Shown in pieces: positions 50,476-59,071 of a stretch of DNA of 64,000 nucleotides. The first letter of the stretch is position 1. The number at the start of each line of letters is the position of its first letter. Origin of the DNA: Microvirga sp. BSC39 (GTDB taxonomy: Bacteria; Pseudomonadota; Alphaproteobacteria; Rhizobiales; Beijerinckiaceae); contig NZ_JPUG01000071.1 in the NCBI RefSeq assembly GCF_000739015.1, positions 20,029 through 84,028 of the forward strand, written 5' to 3'. A program made the translations under genes and the position numbers. Below the pieces are notes generated by a model. That model searched no databases and was not told the DNA's origin. It was given only the letters and a program-made list of their open reading frames with translations.

Positions 50476-50823
50476 TCAATCATCGAGGTGCGTGCTGAAT
50501 GGACAGTACGAGATGACCTCGCCTCGTGTTTCGAGGATTTTCTGTGCGACTTTGTCGAGTTTGGCGGCCCGGAAGCGGTCGTAGAGATTAGCTACGGGGA
50601 GTTGAGGCTCCGATACATAGCTGCGGCCAATAAGATGCAGCGCAGCGGCGCCTTCGTCAGTGCCGAACTTGTTTGCGAAGTACAATCCCTGGCACCGACA
50701 ACTGGGCACGGCAGCCTCGGAGATTGTTCTGCATTCCGCTTCGCTGTCAAACGCCGGTTCGGCAGCCTGCAATCCCGACAGCGACATCCCCATACCAAGA
50801 GCAGCAACTATGAACGCACGTTC
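50476..50823 (-). CDS. Small exported protein with three Cys
   Basis: From ATG 50823 (after GAAGGAGCC) the 115-residue protein has a signal peptide (RAFIVAALGMGMSLSGLQAAE). The mature part has a Cys-containing segment VPSCRCQGLYFANKF and YCPFSTHLDD at the end. It overlaps or abuts the PQ-loop gene, so the two are probably co-expressed. No family is recognised. Confidence 0.65.
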   Translation of the reverse strand, partial: ERAFIVAALGMGMSLSGLQAAEPAFDSEAECRTISEAAVPSCRCQGLYFANKFGTDEGAAALHLIGRSYVSEPQLPVANLYDRFRAAKLDKVAQKILETRGEVISYCPFSTHLDD

Positions 50824-51137
50824 CATTTGTTCGGCTCCTTCTGATGTATGCACAAGTACGCAGCGATGTTCAGGACCGCTTGTATGAGCAGAAGTCGACC
50901 TGCTGATCAGGGATGATCGGCGTCTTTAATCCACTACGAGTGACTTTACGCGCAAGGCTATCTTCGCCTCCGAGCACCTTAGGCTCTGCGCGGAGGCACG
51001 ATGAGGTTTGGAGAAAGTGATCAGTTGGCGATCTGACGGTGTGATCCCCGTCAGCGCCCACGCCGACTCAACCAATGACTTCAGTTTACCCTTTGGTCTA
51101 GAGTTGGCAATACCAAAAACAGTCCAAAAGGGGCCGA
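50824..51137. other. Gap of about 310 bp, no gene seen
   Basis: It separates the small-membrane-protein genes from the PfkB kinase stop. I see no domain-bearing frame or strong hairpin. Confidence 0.5.
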
Positions 51138-52094
51138 CTACCATTGTCGTCTAGTTTCTTGAGCGGCTAAGAAGAATTCTAGTTGCTCAACATTCGTCAG
51201 AACATCGAAAACGCCGACATCCATGCACATAATGGCCCCGCAGGCGGCGGCCTGCCTGAGACACTCCTGCAAGGGCCAACCTTGAAGCAGTCCGACAGCG
51301 AGACCTGCTGTGAAAGCATCGCCTGCTCCGAGCGTATCGACCACATTGACCTGAAAAGCGGGCTGGTGGAGCGGCGGGGCTCCTCTTCGGTAGGCGACCG
51401 CGCCTTCGCTGCCCAGCGTCACCACAATCAGCTCAGGGCCTTGCTCCAGAAGTGTGGGGGCCATGTCATCCAGGCTCTTTAGCGGCCCTTGACCTCCAAA
51501 ACCAAAAGCCTCGGCAAGTTGGGCGGCCTCAACCCGGTTGAGGACCAGAACCGACGTGTGTTCAAGCATGCGCTGATTGATATAGCGGAAGGGCGAAGGG
51601 TTGAGCAAAGTCTGAACACCAGCATCATGTGCCAGAGAGAAGGCTTCAAGGATCGGCTCATCCCCGATCTCGAACTGAGCCAGCACGAGGCCCGCCCCTC
51701 GAACCGCCTGTTCCACTGAGCGGATATCCTGTGGAGACAGGAGCAAGTTCGCGCCAGGACAGACCGCAAGGCAGTTCTCGCCGTGCGAGTCCGTAAAGCC
51801 AATGCCGCTCCCCGTTTTTGCGTCTACTTGGCGCAGCATGGACGGTGAGAGCCCCGCCTGTGCAAAGGATGAGTGTGCCAGTTGCGAGAACAAGTCAGTT
51901 CCAATAGAAAATATTCCGTCGACTTTCGCCCCCAGACGGTGTGCCCCAAGAATCAGGTTGAGACCCTTGCCTCCAGGCTCGGCTGTGAAGGCTTCAGCTC
52001 GCAGGGACTCGCCAGGCCGGGGGAGATGGGGGACCTTGGCGCTGCAGGCGACCACAAAGCTGCCGAGGACAAAGAGTGAAGCAGGTTGGTCCAT
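51138..52094 (-). CDS. PfkB-family carbohydrate kinase (ribokinase-like)
   Basis: ATG 52094 gives 318 residues. Motif 1 is AEPGGKGLNLILGAHRLGA near residue 40 and motif 2 VDTLGAGDAFTAGLAVGL near 250 with the catalytic Asp. A third conserved block is LLNPSPF near 165. The family phosphorylates ribose, other sugars or nucleosides. Only 16 bp separate its start from that of the divergent GntR gene, so the promoter probably lies within one of the coding regions or the GntR start is further in. Confidence 0.9.
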   Translation of the reverse strand: MDQPASLFVLGSFVVACSAKVPHLPRPGESLRAEAFTAEPGGKGLNLILGAHRLGAKVDGIFSIGTDLFSQLAHSSFAQAGLSPSMLRQVDAKTGSGIGFTDSHGENCLAVCPGANLLLSPQDIRSVEQAVRGAGLVLAQFEIGDEPILEAFSLAHDAGVQTLLNPSPFRYINQRMLEHTSVLVLNRVEAAQLAEAFGFGGQGPLKSLDDMAPTLLEQGPELIVVTLGSEGAVAYRRGAPPLHQPAFQVNVVDTLGAGDAFTAGLAVGLLQGWPLQECLRQAAACGAIMCMDVGVFDVLTNVEQLEFFLAAQETRRQW

Positions 52095-52110
52095 GGTAGA
52101 ATAAACCATT

Positions 52111-52968
52111 GTGAAAAAGCAGAAGCAGCCGCCAAAACAACGCGCGACAGGTGGACCGCGCAGTGTAGACGCGCCCGCACCTTCCGCCCAGATCCCTCAG
52201 ACGAGGAGGTCAATCGGAAGACCGTTGCTGTCCGATCTTGTGCAGTTGCGGAGCGACACGGCGATGCCGCTGTACCAGCAACTCGAACAGCAGCTTGAGA
52301 ATCTGATCAGGAACGGGACCTTGCCCGCCGGCACGGTCCTGCCGGCAGAGCGCCAGCTTGCAGAGAGTTTGGGGCTGAGCCGGGCAACTGTCCAGCGCGC
52401 CTACCACACTCTTCGGCAACGCGACCTAGTGGCGGCACAGGGCCGGCTGGGCTTTCTAATCCAGGGCGCTAGTCCGCGGCTGCATCCAGGCATGGACCGG
52501 CTCAAGGGCTTTACGGAGGAGATGCGCCTTCTCGGGAAGGTGCCTTCATCCCGCATTCTGGAGCGCAAGGTGGTGAGTGACCGCTCCATCGCGTCGATCT
52601 TCGGCCTGCCGTCCCCGGCCCGCTTTCTCAAGCTCGTGCGGGTGCGCTATGGTGATGGTGTGCCGCTGTCACGGGAAACCGCATGGTACAATCTGTCAGC
52701 AGCGCCAGATCTGGAGCACGGGGATTTGTCTGGATCGGTATACGCCTATCTGGCCGAGCGCTGCGGGGTCCCACTCACCTACTGCGATCAGACGGTCGAG
52801 GCGACGATGGCGAATGAGGAAGAGTGCGAGATCTTCGGGTTCGCCCAGCCACTCCCGTGCCTGCTGATCAAGCGTCGCAGCTACACGCATGGTGAAGTTA
52901 TGATGGAGTATGTGGAGGGGCTGTTCCGAGGCGATACCTACAGCTACCGGCTCAGGCTCGGCACGTAA
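52111..52968 (+). CDS. GntR-family (HutC-type) regulator
   Basis: The frame from GTG 52111 has 285 codons. The wHTH begins near codon 52 (AMPLYQQLEQQLENLIRNGTLP, then LAESLGLSRATVQRAYHTLRQ) and a UTRA effector domain follows (SSRILERKVVSDRSIASIFGLP, MMEYVEGLFRGDTYSYRLRL). The first 50 codons are basic and unlike the family; a TTG at 52225, with GGAAG four bases ahead, is a better start. Divergence from the PfkB kinase implies it represses that gene, with a sugar or sugar phosphate as effector. Confidence 0.85.
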   Translation: MKKQKQPPKQRATGGPRSVDAPAPSAQIPQTRRSIGRPLLSDLVQLRSDTAMPLYQQLEQQLENLIRNGTLPAGTVLPAERQLAESLGLSRATVQRAYHTLRQRDLVAAQGRLGFLIQGASPRLHPGMDRLKGFTEEMRLLGKVPSSRILERKVVSDRSIASIFGLPSPARFLKLVRVRYGDGVPLSRETAWYNLSAAPDLEHGDLSGSVYAYLAERCGVPLTYCDQTVEATMANEEECEIFGFAQPLPCLLIKRRSYTHGEVMMEYVEGLFRGDTYSYRLRLGT

Positions 52969-53548
52969 CGGCTGCTTCCCCATCCGGAACACAGCTATCA
53001 TGAGCTTGTTCAATGCCCCAGATGAACAAGCGAAACCGGTCTGAACCGTTGCGAGTGCAACTATTACGCGAGGATGGCAATGAATGCTGTGGCTCAAACC
53101 AGAAAGGCCGCCGATGGCTATGAAAGGTCCGCTTGTCCACGCAATGCAGAAATACAGCCAAGGTCAGCGTGGTGCCATGAGCCGACATCCCTCGGTCAGT
53201 CGGTGAATGCCCAGGTCCTCGGATCGAGCACGTCTGGGAACGGCAGCGTTCCTAGACACATCAACGAACGCCGGTAGGATGCCGCCTAGCAGCCGTTGCT
53301 TGCCAAATGCCCCATAACCAATCTGGCATGCAGCCCGACTTCGCAATTGTGGTCGAGGTTCGGGCTACCATAATAATTGTCGGTTTGACCGCACAATCGA
53401 AGATCTGCCCGAGCGTCTGTCCAACCTATGGAAATCGCGTCTGGACGCGCTCCGGCTGCCGATGACCCTTGATTTGTTCGGCTCGATCAAATGACTTGGC
53501 AGTTGCATTGAACGCCTCTCGTGCGATGACCAGAGCTAGAGCAACATC
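52969..53548. other. 580-bp gap before the Lrp gene
   Basis: Apart from the stem-loop at 53004 I see no supported gene. It probably includes the Lrp promoter. Confidence 0.5.
53004..53031 (+). terminator. Stem-loop after the GntR gene
   Basis: GCTTGTTC (53004-53011) and GAACAAGC (53024-53031) pair perfectly across a 12-nt loop, 36 bp after the GntR stop. No T-run follows. It may end that transcript. Confidence 0.5.
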
Positions 53549-53992
53549 ATGAAATCTCTCGACGAAACCGACCGCCAGATCCTCGCGATCCTGGCACGTT
53601 CCGGTCGCGAACCCTTGAAGCAACTGGCAAGAGCCGTCGACCTGTCCCGCAGCACCTTGACGGCTCGTCTTCGGCGTCTAGAGCGGGAGGGATTCATTCA
53701 AGGCTATTGCGCCATCCTGTCCGACAGCGTCTCGCCGAGGCCGAACCAGGCCGTCCTGCTCGTGAAGCTCGACAGGACGCCCGCGTACGGCGTCGTCGAT
53801 GCCATCAGGCAGATCGACGAGGTCATCCAATGCCGGTCCGTGGCCGGCGACATCGACCTCGTCCTGGATATTGCCGCCGACGCGGTCGAGACCCTAAACA
53901 GGGTTCGGGATCGGGTTTCGACCATGTCCGGGGTCGCCGACGTGCGGACCCACATGGTCTTGGCCACCAATTTTAGAACCGTATTCTCCTGA
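53549..53992 (+). CDS. Lrp/AsnC-family regulator
   Basis: The 147-residue protein has the Lrp HTH (LDETDRQILAILARSGREP, LSRSTLTARLRRLEREGFI) and the RAM amino-acid-sensing domain (VLLVKLDRTPAYG, GDIDLVLDIAADAVETL). It ends 33 bp from the 3' end of the kinase-M23-aminotransferase fusion on the other strand. Lrp proteins often sit next to amino-acid genes, so it may regulate that gene with an amino acid or amine as signal. Confidence 0.92.
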   Translation: MKSLDETDRQILAILARSGREPLKQLARAVDLSRSTLTARLRRLEREGFIQGYCAILSDSVSPRPNQAVLLVKLDRTPAYGVVDAIRQIDEVIQCRSVAGDIDLVLDIAADAVETLNRVRDRVSTMSGVADVRTHMVLATNFRTVFS

Positions 53993-54025
53993 GACACGGG
54001 GCCCCACCTCGTGACGTTGCCTCTC

Positions 54026-57000
54026 CTACAGGCGGCAGGGATCCTCCCTGAGCACCGCTGCAAGTCGATGCAGGAGATGGGACGCGTCCTCCTGGGTAAA
54101 GCAGAGAGGAGGCCTGATCTTCAGCACGTTGTCGAACGGGCCATCGGTCCCGATCAGGATCCGGTGCTCGCGAAGGCGGTTCACGATGTAGGAGGTTTCC
54201 TTTTGCGCAGGCTCCAGGGAGACGTGATCCCGGACCAGCTCCACGCCGATGAACAGCCCCGACCCTCTGACGTCGCCGATAATCGCGCTCTCGGCCTGAA
54301 GCCCCCGCAGCCCATCCAGCATGAACGTGCCGACGTCCAGGGCCTGTGCCTGGAGGCCCTCGTCGTCGACGACGCGAAGGACCTCGCGGCCGATCACGCA
54401 AGCAAGCGTACTTCCGCCGAAGGTGCTGAAGAATTCCATCCCGTTCGCGAATGAGGCCGCAATCGCCGGCGTCGTGATCACGGCGCCGATCGGATGCCCA
54501 TTTCCGATCGGCTTGCCCAGGACGACGATGTCGGGCACGACGCCTTGCGTCTCGAAACCCCATTGGTGGGTGCCGATGCGGCCGAGTCCGGTCTGCACCT
54601 CGTCGGCGATGCACACGCCCCCCGCTGACCGGACGGCCTCGTAGGCATGGAGGTAGTAGCCCGGCGGCGGGATGAGCTGGCCGCCGACGCTCGGGAAGAT
54701 TTCGCAGATGAAGGCTGCGACCCTCCGGTCACGCGCGTGGATCCGTTCGACGGCGGCGCGCACGTGATCGGCGTATTTGCGCCCGGCCTCCGGATCGCTT
54801 CCCTTGTACGGACCCCGGTAGGGATCGGCGACAGGCACGACCTCAACCCAGTCCGGTGCGCCCCGTCCCCCGGGACCGTCGAACTTGTACGGACTGATAT
54901 CGATCGCCGTGTTGGTGTTGCCGTGGTAGCCGGCCTCCATGACGATCGTGTCAATGGCCCCGGTGTGGGCCCGCGCAAGCCGCAGGGCGAGTTCGTTCGC
55001 CTCGCTTCCCGAGTTCACGAAAAAGCAGACGCTCAGCTCATCGGGGAGCCGCGACGTCAGCGCCTCCGCATACGCAACCTGCGCCGGGTGGAGATACCGC
55101 GTGTTGGTATTTAGCAGTCGGTTCTGCCGCTCTGCCGCGGTGACGATCCGCGGGTGGCAGTGACCCACATGCGGCACGTTGTTGTACCCGTCGAGGTAAG
55201 TCCGGCCATGCTGGTCGAACAGGAACTGTCGATATCCACGAAGCAGGGTGAGCGGCGCGCGATAGGAGAGCTTCAGGTTTCCCGCGAAGCGCTTTGTGCG
55301 CTGGGGCAGGAGCTCGCCAGAGTCGATGGTGACGGCGGCGGTCGCCTCGTCGGCCAGGTTTAGGAGGGCCGCCCCGTTCGGGAACAGCTCCATCCATCCG
55401 GCGGACTCGTCGGGATCAGCGACGCCTGGCCAATCCGCACCGCGACCCAGCGTGGTCAGGCCGAGCTGGAAATGGACGTGAGGGGTCCAGCCGCCGTTCT
55501 CCGCCCGGTCGCCGATGAGGGCGATGACCTCCCCGGCGACCACGGCCTGTCCAGGGCAAAGCCGCGCAGTGACGTCCGCTGCCAGGTGACCGTAGAGCGT
55601 GTAGAACCTGTCGCCCTCCGGTGTCGCATGCTCCAGGACCGCGACGCCGCCGTAGTCGAGCGGCGCGGTCCGCAGTTCTACGGCGTGGACGATCCCGTCC
55701 AAGGGTGCTCGGACTTCCGTGTCGGCGTCGATGAACACATCGACGGCGATGTGAACGGAGCGCCTGTGGGATCCTGCATAGGGAGTCTTCCTGAACTCGG
55801 GCCCGGTATAGATGAGACGCGGCTCGCCATATCGGCCGAGTCCTGCCTCCGCGCCCCTCATCGCTTCCGCGACCGCGCCGTCCAGGTCGTCGGGATCGAG
55901 CGCGAACGGGTTGCGCGGCGATGCGGGACTGGCGACGCTCAGGTCGATGACCGGAATCCCGTCCAGGCTCCGCCCGAACATCGGCGCGAACCGGCCCCGT
56001 CGGCTTGCGATCCAGCCCATCACGGCGTCGGCACGGGGATGTCCGGGGCGCCCGCACGAGACGCGAAGGCATGACAGGACCCAATCGCGCGGAAGGCCGG
56101 AGCTCGTCTCCAGGAAGTTCCAGGCCGGTTGCTCGGACACCGTGACATAGGGGTCGTCGGGCTTCTCCCGTTTGACGATGGCTGAGTTCGTGACGCTCAC
56201 AGCAAGTCGCGTCAGGACGAGAGGATAGATCAAGGCGAGTTCTTCATCGCTCAGCGGCCGGACGCTGTCGTACCCGGCGACGAGCGCCGCAAGGGCCGCA
56301 ATGGGCCGCTCCTGGCCGAGAACCGCGTAAGCTCCGGCGATCGCGAGTTCCGCAACCGCCGGGCCAGCGATCATGTCGCCGAAGTCGATGATGCCCGAGA
56401 GCCGCGGCTCTCCCGTGCCCGCATCCACGAGCATGTTGTAGTCGTTGATGTCGTTGTGGATCGCGGTGCTGGGAAGCGCGGTCAGGCGCCCCATCAGGCC
56501 GCCCTCGAATTCGGCGACGATCCGTTCGACGATCGCCCGCCTGTCGGCACCGTCGATCAGGCCGATTGAACCGCGGATCCATCCCGATCGGCGGAGATCC
56601 CATTTGATCTCCCGTCCGAGAGCAGGATGGGCGAAGCCCTCGAGAGCCCGATCCATGGCCGCCAGGGTCGCGCCGATCTCGCGCAGCAGCGACAGCGGCT
56701 GCGGGTTGGTTTGCGCGTAGACCCGGCCGGGAAGGTTCGTGATGAGCCAAACCAGCCGCTCCCGACCGTCCCGATCGGGAGCGGACACGAACAGGGAACC
56801 ATCCCGTGGCCTCACAACGCGAGGCACGACCACCTCCGGACCGTGCTGCGCGACGTGGTTGAGCGCTTGACATTGCACCTCGATGAGCGAGCTCTCGCAT
56901 CCGGGCCGCATCACCTTCAGGACATGGGTTCTCCCTCCGTCCTGATGCACGGCGAAATTCATGTCGTATTCCCCGTCCAGGGGAGTGAGGGAGGCCCGGA

Positions 57001-57082
57001 TGCCATAATGCTCCAGGAGCACATTCGCCCACCAGGTTGCGCTGTCCGCCTGGACGGGACACATCGACGATGCCTCCGGCAT
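54026..57082 (-). CDS. Giant fusion: APH-type kinase, M23 metallopeptidase-like domain, class III aminotransferase/phospho-lyase
   Basis: From ATG 57082 (AAGGA seven bases ahead) the protein has 1018 residues and three parts. Residues about 15-330 are an APH-type kinase with AIHNDINDYN (catalytic Asp near 211) and SGIIDFGD. Residues about 430-545 are an M23/LytM-like domain with Zn ligands in place: HIAVD (His, Asp) and PHVHFQ (HxH). Residues about 595-1018 are a class III PLP enzyme, with SGSEANELALR, ADEVQTGLGRIG and LGKPIGNGH (PLP Lys near 857). Kinase plus phospho-lyase is the logic of hydroxylysine or ethanolamine breakdown (HYKK with AGXT2L enzymes). The M23 part is the odd one. Confidence 0.9.
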   Translation of the reverse strand: MPEASSMCPVQADSATWWANVLLEHYGIRASLTPLDGEYDMNFAVHQDGGRTHVLKVMRPGCESSLIEVQCQALNHVAQHGPEVVVPRVVRPRDGSLFVSAPDRDGRERLVWLITNLPGRVYAQTNPQPLSLLREIGATLAAMDRALEGFAHPALGREIKWDLRRSGWIRGSIGLIDGADRRAIVERIVAEFEGGLMGRLTALPSTAIHNDINDYNMLVDAGTGEPRLSGIIDFGDMIAGPAVAELAIAGAYAVLGQERPIAALAALVAGYDSVRPLSDEELALIYPLVLTRLAVSVTNSAIVKREKPDDPYVTVSEQPAWNFLETSSGLPRDWVLSCLRVSCGRPGHPRADAVMGWIASRRGRFAPMFGRSLDGIPVIDLSVASPASPRNPFALDPDDLDGAVAEAMRGAEAGLGRYGEPRLIYTGPEFRKTPYAGSHRRSVHIAVDVFIDADTEVRAPLDGIVHAVELRTAPLDYGGVAVLEHATPEGDRFYTLYGHLAADVTARLCPGQAVVAGEVIALIGDRAENGGWTPHVHFQLGLTTLGRGADWPGVADPDESAGWMELFPNGAALLNLADEATAAVTIDSGELLPQRTKRFAGNLKLSYRAPLTLLRGYRQFLFDQHGRTYLDGYNNVPHVGHCHPRIVTAAERQNRLLNTNTRYLHPAQVAYAEALTSRLPDELSVCFFVNSGSEANELALRLARAHTGAIDTIVMEAGYHGNTNTAIDISPYKFDGPGGRGAPDWVEVVPVADPYRGPYKGSDPEAGRKYADHVRAAVERIHARDRRVAAFICEIFPSVGGQLIPPPGYYLHAYEAVRSAGGVCIADEVQTGLGRIGTHQWGFETQGVVPDIVVLGKPIGNGHPIGAVITTPAIAASFANGMEFFSTFGGSTLACVIGREVLRVVDDEGLQAQALDVGTFMLDGLRGLQAESAIIGDVRGSGLFIGVELVRDHVSLEPAQKETSYIVNRLREHRILIGTDGPFDNVLKIRPPLCFTQEDASHLLHRLAAVLREDPCRL

Positions 57083-57512
57083 GTTCATTTCCTTCTTTAC
57101 GATCCTGCTCGCAGGTCCGACATCCCCGGCGTCGCGGGCCGAGTTCTCAGATGCGACATGGTCGGAGCACATTAGTCCCCTCCCAGGCGGCGGTCGCCAA
57201 GCAGGATTCGCCGACAGGCCGTCACTTTGCTGAACTCGACCGCCATTATGCCGGCCGAGTTCAACCCGAAACCGACATCACCAGGAGGCGATGGACTGCG
57301 GCTTGGCCCACCCTGCTTGAGGTGAACACGGTTTTCTTGAACATCCCGGAGATGATCCCGGTGTGAGCCGGGCGCGGGAATTCGACGAGGGAAAGTCTGA
57401 ACTGGGCCAAACCGAGTAGTAGCGTATGTCCGTGCGAAGGTCCGCACGTCCGAGCATCGCGGAAGTACGTCTAGGGTCAGCCTCGTGCCGATAGTGTTGA
57501 TTTAGTCTGGCA
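57083..57512. other. 430-bp upstream region without a gene
   Basis: It must contain the promoter of the large fusion gene. Short frames exist on both strands but have no domain; it ends at the transposase remnant. Confidence 0.5.
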
Positions 57513-58889
57513 TTGGTTGAGCCGTGCTGGCGTGATTCCATTCTCCTGGCGCTTTGCGGAGGGCAGGACGATCACCTGCTGCGCCGCATCGACCGCCTTC
57601 TTGACCTGGGGAGCGTCCGCACAGCGCTCAAGCGCTTCTACAGCTCCATCGGACGCCCGTCTGTCGATCCCGAGCTCATGATGCGCATGCTGATTGTCGG
57701 CTACTGCATGGGCTTGCGCTCGGAGCGGCGCCTGTGCGGGGAGGTTCACCTCAACCTAGCCTATCACTGGTTCTGACGCTTGGGCCTGGACGGCAAGGTG
57801 TCGGACCACTCCACCTTCTCACGCAACCGCCACGACCGCTTCCGCTAGAGCGACATCCTGCGCCACCTGTTTTGAGGGCGTGGTCGAGCGGTGCCTGGCG
57901 GAGGGTCTGGTCGGAGGCGAAGGGTTCGCAGTCGATGCCAGCCTGATCGCGGCTGACGCCAACAAGCAGCGCTCCATCCCAGGCGACACGTGGAGGGCTC
58001 AGGATCATGGCCCAGAGGCCAGCCGCGCCGTCCAGGAGTATCTTGCCACTCTTGATGAGGCTGCCTGGGGTGCGGCCACCGACGTTGAGCCAAAGTTCGT
58101 CTCACCCTCTGATCCGGCGGCGCAATGGACTGGCGCTATGCGGAGCCCAGCCTTCTTTGCCTATGCCACGAACTACCCCATCGACACTCAGCGCGCGGTG
58201 ATCCTCGATTTGGAGGCGACGCGTGCCATCCGGCAGGCGGAGGTCGGGGCTGCCAACACCATGCTTGCCCGCACGGCCGGAGCGCTTCGGTCTTAAGTTG
58301 CAGCATCTGGCCGCTGACAGTGCCTTTGGCTCGGCTGACAACCTCACCTGGCTGGTCAAGGAAAAGAAGATCGCGCCCCTTGTCCCGGTCATCGACAAGG
58401 CAGACCGTACTGACGGCACAATCTCACGATCTGACTTTGTCTATGATCGGGAGCAAGATCACTACACCTGCCTGGGTGGCAGACGTCTGGTGCAGTACCG
58501 CCGCAACCTCACCAACCAGCGCTCAGGCGTCACCAAAGACGGCATCAGGTTCTACCGGGCCAAGCAATCCGACTGCCAGAGCTGTGTGACCTGAAGGCGC
58601 GCTGCTGTCCCAATACGCCCCGGCGCCGCATTCCACGCAGCCAGGATGAGGACGCACGCGATGTGGCCCGTGCCTTGGCCGGCACACCAGCCTTCGAGCG
58701 TTCTCGTCATTCCCGCAAGAAGATCGAGATGCTGTTTGCCCACCTCAAACGCGTCTTGAAGCTGGCTCATCTTAGGCTACGCGGGCCAAGTGGAGCCAGA
58801 GACGAGTTCCTGCTGGCGGCCACGGCACAGAACCCGAGGAGGCTTGCCAAGCTGCGGCCCATGTCTACCTTCGCCGGGGCAGGATCATG
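57513..58889 (+). pseudogene. IS1182/IS5-type transposase, broken in several places
   Basis: Four successive pieces match one transposase. LMMRMLIVGYCMGLRSERRLCGEVHLNLAYHWF ends at TGA 57774-57776 where the family has Cys. EGLVGGEGFAVDASLIAADANKQRS, with the first catalytic Asp, continues at about 57895. LQHLAADSAFGSADNL follows in another frame, then LKARCCPNTP and FERSRHSRKKIEMLFAHLKRVLKLAHLRLRGP with the final Glu. Two further stops lie at 57847-57875. It is non-functional. Confidence 0.88.
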
Positions 58890-59071
58890 ACGATGTGCCT
58901 TCAACCAGCCCGAACCCGGCTCCAGAGCCGGAGCGGTCAGGCAAACACAGCTATCCCGCAGCTCTGAAAAGCTCGGAGCAGACCGTCTTCGCTCCCATCT
59001 GCCCGACTAAATCAATAAAAATCTGCCAGAAGCTGCCCTTCCAACCCGCATGAATCAAAGGATCAGCTCTG

